Source: Candidatus Krumholzibacteriota bacterium (GTDB taxonomy: Bacteria; Krumholzibacteriota; Krumholzibacteriia; LZORAL124-64-63). Taken from it: a stretch of DNA of 64,000 bases. The stretch lies in the NCBI GenBank assembly GCA_022711765.1, contig JAKLEB010000003.1, forward strand, positions 124,001 to 188,000, written 5' to 3'. A program made the position numbers and the translations under genes. The notes beneath the pieces are model-generated. The model worked only from the letters and a program-made list of their open reading frames with translations. It did no database searches and was not told the origin of the DNA. This document shows positions 42,422-52,254 of this stretch, one piece after another (position 1 is the first letter of the stretch; each line of letters starts with the position of its first letter).

Positions 42422-44443
42422 ATGGAATCCGCCGCCCCCGGTCCGGTCCCCCGCCGCAGCCTGCTGATCCTGGGCGCTCTCGTGGCCGCCGGCCTCGGCC
42501 TGCGCCTGTGGTACTGGCTCTCGATCCGGCATTCGCTGCTGTTCACGGTCCCCTATCTCGACGGCTACGACTACGACGTCTGGGCGCGCGCGCTGGCCGG
42601 CGGCGATTGGGGCCGGGGGCAACCGTACTGGATGGGTCCTCTCTACCCGCACCTGCTCGCGCTGAGCTACGCGGTCTTCGGCGCCGGCAGCCCCGCGCTC
42701 GTGCTCGGACAGTGGCTCCTGACCCTGCTGAACGTCGTGCTCGTGTATCGCCTGGGCCGCCGCTGGCTCGGCGAGACGGGCGCCCTCGTGGGGGCCGCGC
42801 TCTACGCCGGATACGGTCCGACCGTGTTCTACGCGGGATTCCGGCTCATGGAGACCGTCGTCACGACGCTCACGCTGCTGGTCGCGCAGCAGGCCTGGCG
42901 CGCGACCGGGCGGCCGACCGGCCGTGCGTGGCTCGGCCTCGGCCTGCTGGTCGGAGCGACCGCGACCGCCCGCGGCAACGCGCTCATGCTGCTGCCGCTG
43001 TTGCCCTGCCTGCTGCCCTGGCGCGCGGGCGCGTGGCGGCGGAGCTGGCGGCTCGCGGGCGCGCTGGGACTGGGCGCCGCCCTGGCGATCCTGCCGGTGA
43101 CCCTGCGCAACCTGCTCGTGGGCGGCGACCTCGTGCTGTTGACGAGCAACGCGGGCGTGAACCTGCTCATCGGCCAGCAGGCGCAGTACGGCGGCCGGTT
43201 CGGGCCGGTGACGCGCGTCCCGCAGTTCGAGTTCGATCCGACCGGCGAAACCCTCGTGGAGACGGACCTGGGCCACGATCTCGCGCCCTCCGCGGTCTCC
43301 CGCGAGCTGTCGCGGCGGGCGCTCGCCCGCCTGGCGAGCGAGCCGCGGCAGATGGTCGCGCACTACGCGCGCAAAGCCTACCGGTTCTGGAGCGGCTACG
43401 AGCTGCCGCAGATCTACAGCTGGAACTTCTGGCACGAGCGGTGGCCCGCGCTGCGGTTCTTCCCCGTCCCGTTCGTGCTGATCTCGGCGCTCGCGTTGAC
43501 CGGCTTCGTGGCGGCCAGGCCGGCGGCGCGACGGCAGCTGCTGGTCCTGGTCGGCGCCTGGTTCCTGGGCTTGATGCCGTTCTTTCCCACGGCACGGTAC
43601 CGGCTCGCCGTCGTGCCGCTCCTCGCGCTGGCGGCGGCGGCGGCGATCCTCGCGATCGCCGCGGCGGTTCGCGCGCGGTCCTGGCGGCGCGCCGACGCGC
43701 TGATCGGCCTGGGCCTGGCGTTGCTGGTCGCCCTCTGGCCGACCTGGAGCGCGCTCGACCCCCTGGACGAGACCTGGCACTGCCACCTGAACAACGCGTC
43801 GCTGGCAGCCGACGCCGGCGAGCGCGCGGCGATGCTCGCCGCCTGCGCGGAGGCCGAGGCGGTGCGGCCGGGTCTCGCCGAGACGCCCTACCGGCAGGGC
43901 GGCTACCTGGAGAAGCTGGGCGACCTCGCCGGCGCGCTCGCCGCCTACGAGGAGGCGCAGCGCCGCCTGCCGGACAACCCCTTCGTGCTCTATCGCCGGG
44001 CGCGCACGCTGGCGGCCCTGGGGCGCCACGACGAGGCGCTCGCCGGCTACGCGGCCGCGGCAGCGGCCGACTCGACCTGGTCCTTCCCCTGGCACGGGCA
44101 AGCGCTCTCGCTCAAGGAGCTCGGTCGGTTGGCCGAGGCCGAGTCGGCCCTCGCGCGCGCCATCGCCCTCGAGCCCGGCCGCAGCCGGTTCCGCAGCAAC
44201 CTGGCGTCGCTCCTCGCCGAGCAGGGCCGTCTCGACGAGGCGGCCGCCATCCTCCGCGAGCTCACCGCGGATTTCCCCGGCTACCTGCCCGGATGGTTCA
44301 ACCTCGCGCTCGTCCAGGCGCGCCAGGGCCAGAACGAGGCAGCGCGGCGGACCCTCGAGCGGGCCGCCGCGCTGCCTCGTCTCTCGGCGGAAGAGCGCGC
44401 CCAGGTCGACCGGCTGCGGCAGCAGCTGGCGACCGCGCGCTAG
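42422..44443 (+). CDS. GT-C type membrane glycosyltransferase-like protein with TPR domain
   Basis: 673 residues from ATG 42422. The first ~460 residues hold about ten hydrophobic segments and PYLDGYDYDVWARALAGGD in the first long outer loop, where GT-C (PMT/ArnT-like) enzymes carry catalytic acids. Residues 480-670 are TPR repeats (ETPYRQGGYLEKLGDLAGALAAYEEA, LYRRARTLAALGRHDEALAGYAAA, WFNLALVQARQGQNEAARRTLERA). Probably transfers sugar from a lipid-linked donor outside the inner membrane, with the TPR part as a scaffold; substrate unknown. It is the only plus-strand gene between 34 and 63 kb, divergent from ilvE and convergent with the pilin cluster. Confidence 0.75.
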   Translation: MESAAPGPVPRRSLLILGALVAAGLGLRLWYWLSIRHSLLFTVPYLDGYDYDVWARALAGGDWGRGQPYWMGPLYPHLLALSYAVFGAGSPALVLGQWLLTLLNVVLVYRLGRRWLGETGALVGAALYAGYGPTVFYAGFRLMETVVTTLTLLVAQQAWRATGRPTGRAWLGLGLLVGATATARGNALMLLPLLPCLLPWRAGAWRRSWRLAGALGLGAALAILPVTLRNLLVGGDLVLLTSNAGVNLLIGQQAQYGGRFGPVTRVPQFEFDPTGETLVETDLGHDLAPSAVSRELSRRALARLASEPRQMVAHYARKAYRFWSGYELPQIYSWNFWHERWPALRFFPVPFVLISALALTGFVAARPAARRQLLVLVGAWFLGLMPFFPTARYRLAVVPLLALAAAAAILAIAAAVRARSWRRADALIGLGLALLVALWPTWSALDPLDETWHCHLNNASLAADAGERAAMLAACAEAEAVRPGLAETPYRQGGYLEKLGDLAGALAAYEEAQRRLPDNPFVLYRRARTLAALGRHDEALAGYAAAAAADSTWSFPWHGQALSLKELGRLAEAESALARAIALEPGRSRFRSNLASLLAEQGRLDEAAAILRELTADFPGYLPGWFNLALVQARQGQNEAARRTLERAAALPRLSAEERAQVDRLRQQLATAR

Positions 44444-44453
44444 CCGGCGTCCG

Positions 44454-44909
44454 TCAGTAGCCTTCCCGGAACAGGCGGCTCGCCACCAGGTCCACGTCGC
44501 TGCGTCCCTGCGCCGTGGCCCGGCCCGTGCTCTCGACGCGGTAGTCGTAGTCGAGGAAGTTCACGCCCCAGCCGGGCTTCGGGCGCTTGCGGATGTAGTA
44601 GCACCCGTAGTCGTACTCCTGCCCGCCCTGGATCGGCTCGTCGATCTCGTTGTGGACCATCCGGTTCGCGAAATCGACGATCCTCGGGGGCGCGTCGCTC
44701 ATGCGGATGAAGTGGATCCCCGCCTCGCCGCCGGAGTCGGCGGAGAACACCGCGGTCGAGTGGACCGACTCGGCGAAGGTGGTCCGCTTCTCGGTGCTCG
44801 AGAGGATGACCGCGGCCACGGCGATCAGGCTCAGCAGGAGGATGACCAAGAGGCTGGTCACCAGCGCGAAGCCGTCGCGGCCGGGACGCTGGAGCTGAAC
44901 GGCGCGCAT
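44454..44909 (-). CDS. PilX-like type IV pilin-assembly protein
   Basis: 151 residues from ATG 44909. Class III signal: RPGRDGFALVTSLLVILLLSLIAVAAVILSSTEKRTTFAES, with the G-F cleavage point and a single hydrophobic helix. The rest is unconserved, with ADSGGEAGIHFIRMS as in PilX-type proteins. Last of four minor-pilin genes. Confidence 0.8.
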   Translation of the reverse strand: MRAVQLQRPGRDGFALVTSLLVILLLSLIAVAAVILSSTEKRTTFAESVHSTAVFSADSGGEAGIHFIRMSDAPPRIVDFANRMVHNEIDEPIQGGQEYDYGCYYIRKRPKPGWGVNFLDYDYRVESTGRATAQGRSDVDLVASRLFREGY

Positions 44910-44934
44910 GACGTCTCCCTTCGGGCGATGCGGG

Positions 44935-45531
44935 TCATCCGTTGCGGACGTAGACCCGGGTCGAGTAGGTCACCGGCTCGCCGTCGCGCAGCTCGCCCAG
45001 GATGGCGATGTCCACGAACCGGACGCGCTCGCGGTCGGCCAGGCTCAACGGGGTCGCGGCCAGGGGGTTGCCGGCCGCGTCGAAATAGGTGAACTGGACG
45101 AGCTGCACGTCCCGCAGGATCTCCTGCGTGCCCGCGATGGTCGTACGCTGCAGGACGGCGATGTCGGGATCGAAGGTGTACGTGATGTCCTCGTCCGGAC
45201 CGAGGCCGAGGGTGACGCCGTCGCCGTCGAGATCCATGCGGCAGCGCAGGGTGAGGTCGTCCGCCACCGGGAACCCGTCGAGGTCGACCTCGGCCGGATC
45301 GCAGCCGGCGCTGCGGATCTCCCGGGTCATCAGCGAGAACACGGCGCGCAGGGACTGCTGGTAGTGCGCGCGGTCGCTGGTCGAGTCGTAGGTGCGCCGC
45401 GAGCCGGTCAGGAAGCCGATGATCACCGTCGAGATGACCGCGAAGATCGCGAGCGCGACGAGCATCTCGACCAGGGTCATGCCGGCGCGGTCGAACGGCC
45501 GGGCGCGTGCTGGTGATTGCCGATCGTTCAC
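44935..45531 (-). CDS. PilW-like minor pilin
   Basis: 198 residues from GTG 45531. FDRAGMTLVEMLVALAIFAVISTVIIGFLTGS is a prepilin leader (G then M-T-L-V-E). The following part SLRAVFSLMTREIRSAGCDP is the PilW signature, then a beta-rich domain with EDITYTFD and NPLAATPLSLADRERVRFVDIAILG. The GTG start is chosen because it sits just before the basic leader peptide and no ATG is near. Confidence 0.82.
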   Translation of the reverse strand: MNDRQSPARARPFDRAGMTLVEMLVALAIFAVISTVIIGFLTGSRRTYDSTSDRAHYQQSLRAVFSLMTREIRSAGCDPAEVDLDGFPVADDLTLRCRMDLDGDGVTLGLGPDEDITYTFDPDIAVLQRTTIAGTQEILRDVQLVQFTYFDAAGNPLAATPLSLADRERVRFVDIAILGELRDGEPVTYSTRVYVRNG

Positions 45532-45542
45532 GTCCGCCTCCC

Positions 45543-45935
45543 TCAGCGAATCGAGAGCAGCGACGCCATGCGCAGCGTATCCGGCGTCGCGCCCTGCTGG
45601 AAGACAACCGTCACCCACAGCCGCCGCAGCCCGACGTCGACGTCCTCGACGTCCGTCCACCACCGGAGGGAGCCGTCGACGCCCGAGTCGGCGGCGGCGG
45701 CGGCGAAGCCCATACCCTTGCACCATTCCAGCTGCCGCTGCGCCAAGGTCACGGCCTGCGTGAAACGATCGGCCTCGGCGACCTCCTGGCGGGCGCGAGT
45801 CTGCACGACCGCGAGCGGCATGATCCCGATGGCCAGGATGACCAGCACCACCAGGACCTCCACCAGGGTGAAGCCCTCGCGGCTGATCCGGCCGGCGCCC
45901 GGACGCCGGCGGTCACGGTCGATCGCGCGCATCAT
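45543..45935 (-). CDS. PilV-like minor pilin
   Basis: 130 residues from ATG 45935, overlapping the GspH-type gene stop by four bases (ATGA). ISREGFTLVEVLVVLVILAIGIMPLAVVQTRARQEVAEADRFTQAVTLAQRQLE is a typical PilV leader and first helix. The remainder is a short globular part. Confidence 0.85.
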   Translation of the reverse strand: MMRAIDRDRRRPGAGRISREGFTLVEVLVVLVILAIGIMPLAVVQTRARQEVAEADRFTQAVTLAQRQLEWCKGMGFAAAAADSGVDGSLRWWTDVEDVDVGLRRLWVTVVFQQGATPDTLRMASLLSIR

Positions 45936-46357
45936 TGGCCCACCTCCACCATGCCCGTGGGCAGCACCTGGACGATCCACTGGCAGTCGCCGTCGTCCAG
46001 GGTGAGGGTCGCGACCTCGGCCGCGCCCCATGGGAAGAAGTTCACGGTGGCGTCCGCCGTCAGGACCACGGAACCGCCGAAGTCGCGGTCGCGGATCACG
46101 CGCCCGTTGCCCGGATCGGTGATCGTGTAGCCCGCGGCGTCGCCGTCGAACCGGATGACGCGACCCTGCGCGACCGCCGTGGCGCGAGCGAGCGCCATGT
46201 CGGCGGCCATCATATCGGCCGTGGTCCCGATGCGGTTGGCGCGCAGGTAGCCGTTGAACGAGGGAACGGCGATCGCCGCCACGAGTCCGATCACGCCGAT
46301 CAGGACCATCAACTCGACGAGGGTGAAGCCACGCTGGCTCGCGGGCAGGCGTCGCAT
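45932..46357 (-). CDS. GspH/FimT-like minor pilin
   Basis: 141 residues from ATG 46357, preceded by GGAGGTCGGTTC. SQRGFTLVELMVLIGVIGLVAAIAVPSFNGYLRANRIGTTADMMAADMALARATAVAQGRVIRF is the GspH/FimT signature (leader, N-terminal helix and R-A-x-A). First gene of the set fimT-pilV-pilW-pilX, consecutive on the minus strand. Together they would prime type IV pilus or pseudopilus assembly. Confidence 0.88.
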   Translation of the reverse strand: MRRLPASQRGFTLVELMVLIGVIGLVAAIAVPSFNGYLRANRIGTTADMMAADMALARATAVAQGRVIRFDGDAAGYTITDPGNGRVIRDRDFGGSVVLTADATVNFFPWGAAEVATLTLDDGDCQWIVQVLPTGMVEVGQ

Positions 46358-46509
46358 GAACCGACCTCCGGGCCTGGTCGTGCAGAAGACAATGACCCAC
46401 CCTTCGCAAGCAAGGGGCGTGCCCGGGGGCGATCGTCTCAAGTGACGTGTTGGCCTCGGGTTCCGCCGCCGGATCGCGGGCGGGGTCGGCAAAACGCCGA
46501 CCGGGCCGG

Positions 46510-47820
46510 TCAGGAAGTGCCGCCCGATCGCTTCTCGATCGCCGCGGCGGTCCGCACGCCGAACGCGGCCATGCCGATCTCGGCCGCGCCGCAGAGCGAG
46601 AGGACGGCGACCACGCCGACCTGAACCGCGAGCATCGGTCCGAGGAAGACCGACACCAGGGAGAGCGGTCCGACGACCGTGCTGAGCCAGCCGAAGGTGC
46701 GACCGCGCATCTCGTCCGGCGCCGCCCGCTGCAGGAACGTCGCCAGGGCGATCTGCGCGAGCGTGGCGAGGGCGCCGAAGCAGGCGAAGAGCGCGAGCGC
46801 CCCCACGACGGTTCGATTGAAGGCGAAGACCAGCAGCAGCGCCCCGTCCAGCGCGGTCAGCTGGGAGATGAGCCGCAGGGGTCTCGTCCGGCTCACCGCC
46901 ACGGCGCCGCCGAACGCGCCGAGGATCCCGCCGAGGCCTGCCGCGGCGATGATCAGGCCGAGCTCGACATCGCTGCCGGCGAGCACCGTCTTGACGAACA
47001 CGACGATCAACGGCTGCTGCATCGCCGTCACGAAGGTGAGCATGGCGAAGAACCCGAAGGCGAGCCGCAGGCCGGGATGCTCACGGACGCCGGCGAGGCC
47101 GGCCGCGGCGTCGGCCCAGAGCCGGCGGACGCGGTCGGCCAGGCCGCTCGCGGCGACGGCCCGCGCGGCGGTGGACCGCGCAGCGCCGGCGACCTGGACG
47201 GTCTCGCTCCCGCCGGCCGCCGCCGCCGCGAGGAGGACGTCGCCGCGGGCCGGTTCGTCGAAGCGCCAGAGCGTGAGGATCGCCGCGGAGGCCACGAAGG
47301 TGACCGCGTCGAACCAGAACGCGGGATCCGTGCCGCGCCAGGCGACGAGCGCCCCGCCGACGGCCGGCCCCACGAGGAGCACGACGTTGCGCGTCAGCAT
47401 GAGCAGACTGTTGGCCGGGCCTAGCGCCGCCGGTTCGACCACGTCCGGCAACAGCGCCAGCCGCGCCGGCCCGTTGAACTGGCGTCCGCATCCCAGCGCC
47501 GCGGACAGCAGGTACACCTGCCCGGCTGTCTCCACCAGCGGGATGGCCGCCACGACGAGGGCCGACACGAGATCGGTCGTGACCATGATGCCCTTGCGGC
47601 TCGTCCGGTCGCACACCAGGCCGGTGATCGGGCCGAGCACGATGGCCGGGATGATCTGGGTCGCCGCCAGCAGCCCGAGGTCGACGGGGCTGCCGGTCAG
47701 GTTGAAGATCAGCAGGTAGAGGGCGATGGCGGCGATGCGGTCGCCGAGGCCGCTGATGACGGCGGACCCCCAGATCGCGCGAAAGCCCGGGTTGTGCAGG
47801 AGTTCGGTGGTGCGGGTCAC
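46510..47820 (-). CDS. MFS exporter (MFS_3/enterobactin-exporter-like)
   Basis: 436 residues from GTG 47820, overlapping the hflX stop by four bases (GTGA). Twelve hydrophobic segments with MFS hallmarks: FRAIWGSAVISGLGDRIAAIALYLLIFNLTGSPVDLGLLAATQIIPAIVLGPITGLVCDRTSRKGIM (loop 2-3 GxxxDRxxRK) and PAFWFDAVTFVASAAILTLWRF. A ~40-residue alanine-rich cytoplasmic loop separates helices 6 and 7. Substrate unknown; probably drug- or metabolite-efflux. It shares a transcript with hflX. Confidence 0.85.
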   Translation of the reverse strand: MTRTTELLHNPGFRAIWGSAVISGLGDRIAAIALYLLIFNLTGSPVDLGLLAATQIIPAIVLGPITGLVCDRTSRKGIMVTTDLVSALVVAAIPLVETAGQVYLLSAALGCGRQFNGPARLALLPDVVEPAALGPANSLLMLTRNVVLLVGPAVGGALVAWRGTDPAFWFDAVTFVASAAILTLWRFDEPARGDVLLAAAAAGGSETVQVAGAARSTAARAVAASGLADRVRRLWADAAAGLAGVREHPGLRLAFGFFAMLTFVTAMQQPLIVVFVKTVLAGSDVELGLIIAAAGLGGILGAFGGAVAVSRTRPLRLISQLTALDGALLLVFAFNRTVVGALALFACFGALATLAQIALATFLQRAAPDEMRGRTFGWLSTVVGPLSLVSVFLGPMLAVQVGVVAVLSLCGAAEIGMAAFGVRTAAAIEKRSGGTS

Positions 47821-49129
47821 GGACCGGGGACCTCCCTGACCTCGGACTCGCGAGCGAGCAGGCGGCGCACGTCCTCCTGACGCATCCGGACCGCTGCCGT
47901 GCAGAGGCCATTCTCGCACACCTGCTCCACGACGTCACCCGTCCGGTGCCACGGTCCGAGCAGGTACAGCTTGCCCGCGGGCAGGACCAGGCGGACGACC
48001 CGTTCGTCGCTGCGCATCCGCACCAGGATGGCGTCGCGGACCGCCGGCCCCCCCGCCGGCTCGAGCGCCGAGACGAAGAGCGCGCCGGGGTGATGGCGGC
48101 TGACCCGGTTCTGCAGGAGCTCCCGGTCCGGCACGCTGTCGAGCTTGTTGAAGACCAGCAGCGTGGACCGGTCGGCGGGCACGAGCTCCGCCAGCACCGA
48201 CTCCACCGCCTCGATCTGCTGCTCCGGGTCGGCGGCGCCCGCGTCGACCACGTGCACGAGGAGGTCGGCGTCGGCGACCTCCTGCAGGGTCGCGCGGAAG
48301 CTCTCGACGAGATGGTGCGGCAAGCGGCGGATGAACCCCACCGTATCGGTGAGCAGGAAGTGCCGGCGCTCGTCGACCTCGACCCGGCGCGTGGTCGCGT
48401 CGAGGGTCGCGAAGAGCCGGTCCTCGACGAGGACGCCGGCGCCGGTGATCGCGTTCATCAGCGTGCTCTTGCCGGCGTTGGTGTAGCCGACGAGGGCCAC
48501 CCGGTAGACGCCCTCGCGGTTGCGGGTCTGCGTGCGCTGCTCGTTCCGGATCTGCTCGAGCTGCCGGCGCAGGACCCCGATGCGGCGGCTGATGAGCCGG
48601 CGGTCGGTCTCGAGCTGGGTCTCCCCGGGGCCGCGGGTGCCGATCGCGCCTTCCTGGCGCTCGAGGTGCTTCCACAGCCGCCTCAGGCGCGGCAGCGCGT
48701 ACTGGAGCTGGGCCAGCTCGACCTGCAGGGTGGCCTGGCGCGTCCGCGCGTGGGTCGCGAAGATGTCGAGGATCAGCTCCGTGCGGTCGATCACGCGCAC
48801 GTCCTCGCCGAGGGCCTTCTGGAGGTTGCGGCCCTGGTTCGGCGCGAGGTCGTTGTCGAAGACCACGAGTTCCGCCTGGTGCGCGACCGTCGCCTCCTTG
48901 AGCTCGGCGAGCTTGCCCTTGCCGAGGAAGGTCGCCGGATTGGGGTGCGCCAGGCGCTGCTCGAGGACCGCGACGGTCTGGCCGCCGGCGGTGTCCACCA
49001 GCCGCGTCAGCTCCTCAGTGTCGGCCGGACCCGCCAGGGGATCGTCCGGATCCGGCGGCAGGTGCACGCCGACGAGGATCGCGCGCTCGCCCCGCTGCGC
49101 CTCGGCGCGATCGAAACCGGTACGTCCCA

Positions 49130-49130
<1 letters not shown>
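47817..49130 (-). CDS. hflX: GTPase HflX
   Basis: 437 residues from ATG 49130, which shares one base with the ABC-F stop (TGATG). N-terminal HflX domain (EELTRLVDTAGGQTVAVLEQRLAHPNPATFLGKGKLAELK), a helical linker (ILDIFATHARTRQATLQVELAQLQYALPRLR, GTRGPGETQLETDRR) and a TRAFAC G domain (GYTNAGKSTLMNAITGA, DTVGFIRRLPHHLVESFRATL, FNKLD). It splits stalled ribosomes. The C-terminal ~90 residues include GKLYLLGPWH. Middle gene of ABC-F, hflX, MFS, all overlapping, so translation is coupled. Confidence 0.93.
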
Positions 49131-51082
<1,952 letters not shown>

Positions 51083-51163
51083 GGCTCTCGATCACCTCGG
51101 CGGCCGGTGGGTAGCCGGACCGCGCACCACCGGTACGTTAGCGCCGGTTCCGCTCAAGACAAA

Positions 51164-51185
51164 GGCCCCTCCCGCGGGAAGGGCC
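51164..51185 (-). terminator. Intrinsic terminator of the AraC-type gene
   Basis: GGCCCTTCCCG and CGGGAGGGGCC form an 11-bp stem with one mismatch and almost no loop. On the minus strand it is followed by TTTGTCTT. It starts 23 bp after the AraC stop. Confidence 0.65.
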
Positions 51186-51207
51186 CGGATGGTACGCGAC
51201 TCGCCGG

Positions 51208-52080
51208 TCAGGACGCGACGTGCGGACTCTTGCGGTACTTGAGCGGCGACAGGCCGCAGCGATCCTTGAACGTGCGTGAGAAGTGCGCCAAGCTGTTGAA
51301 GCCGCACTTCTTGCTGATCGCTTCGACCGACAGCTCGAACCGCCGGAGCATGGATTTGGCGTTCTCGATCCGCACCATGATGAGATAGTCGCTGAAGCTC
51401 ATCCCCACTTCGGAGCGGAACAGGTTGGAGAAGTAACCGGGCGACAGGTGGACCATCTCGGCCATCTTGTCCCGGTTGACGTTCTCGTGGTAGTGCGCCA
51501 GCACGTAACGGCAGGCGTACTCCGCGCGGTAGTCGCCGAGCTCGGTCGTCGCGTGGACCAGGTTGCCCTCGTCGTCCACGAGCACGATGTCCGGCAGCGC
51601 CTCTTCCCAGATCGCCTCCTCGCCGTCGACGTGGACGTGATCGGGGGCGAGCGCTGCCTGCCGGGATTCCGCGACGCCGCGCGCCGTCCCGGCACCGGGT
51701 TGCGCCAGCAGCTCCATGACGCAGCGGGCCGAACGCACGACGTTCGACTTGCTCGCGACCAGGACGACGGCCTCGCCGATCTCGCCCCAGGCCTGGAGCA
51801 TGCGTCCCGGTTGCTCGGGCAGCGCCGGTGCGTACAGGAAGGCGAATCGGAATCGTGTCGCGGGAGCGGCGCCTTCCATCGACTGGATCCGCTGCATCAC
51901 GATCTGGCGGCCGAAGAGGGCCAGGCAGAGTTCGGTGGGATTCTTCTCGGTCGGCGGGCAGACGAACAGGACACGCTGGCTCTCGTCGCGACCTTCAGCC
52001 TGGAGCTTCGGCAGGGTCGGGAACTCGATCAGGATACTCGTCCAAGATTGCGGCTGGATTATCCGTTTCTCGTCCATCAT
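51208..52080 (-). CDS. AraC-family transcription regulator
   Basis: 290 residues from ATG 52080 with GGGGGG just upstream (a second ATG at 52077). The C-terminal ~100 residues are the AraC double HTH (NRDKMAEMVHLSPGYFSNLFRSEVGMSFSDYLIMVRIENAKSMLRRFELSVEAISKKCGFNSLAHFSRTFKDRCGLSPLKYRK), closest to the class fused to two-component or sensor domains. The first ~180 residues are a sensor of unknown family; DIVLVDDEGNLVH recalls a PAS/DICT-type strand but no phospho-acceptor site is convincing. Upstream lies a palindrome (52127-52142). Confidence 0.85.
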   Translation of the reverse strand: MMDEKRIIQPQSWTSILIEFPTLPKLQAEGRDESQRVLFVCPPTEKNPTELCLALFGRQIVMQRIQSMEGAAPATRFRFAFLYAPALPEQPGRMLQAWGEIGEAVVLVASKSNVVRSARCVMELLAQPGAGTARGVAESRQAALAPDHVHVDGEEAIWEEALPDIVLVDDEGNLVHATTELGDYRAEYACRYVLAHYHENVNRDKMAEMVHLSPGYFSNLFRSEVGMSFSDYLIMVRIENAKSMLRRFELSVEAISKKCGFNSLAHFSRTFKDRCGLSPLKYRKSPHVAS

Positions 52081-52126
52081 CCCCCCCAAGAGAGTTGAAC
52101 CGCCTTGGGCAGAGCACAGATGTTAC

Positions 52127-52142
52127 GGAATTTATAAATTCC
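52127..52142. promoter_or_regulatory. 16-bp AT-rich palindrome upstream of the AraC gene
   Basis: GGAATTTA-TAAATTCC, perfect, 47 bp before the AraC start, in the only AT-rich patch of the region. It contains TTTATAAA, usable as a -10 region on either strand. It may be an operator for the AraC protein or part of its promoter. Confidence 0.55.
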
Positions 52143-52254
52143 ATACTCCTGAGAAAATATGATAGACTGTGACCCCTGGAGTTGTCTAGGACCAAATCCA
52201 CAATTCTCTCAAATTTTTTGGACAGTTTTTCTGGAGGGCCGGGGTCTTTTCGCT

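Noticed and set aside
41176-44460. A 1,094-codon plus-strand frame and a 969-codon minus-strand frame overlapping ilvE and the GT-C gene
   Set aside because: Shadow frames of ilvE and the glycosyltransferase-TPR gene with no recognisable domains.
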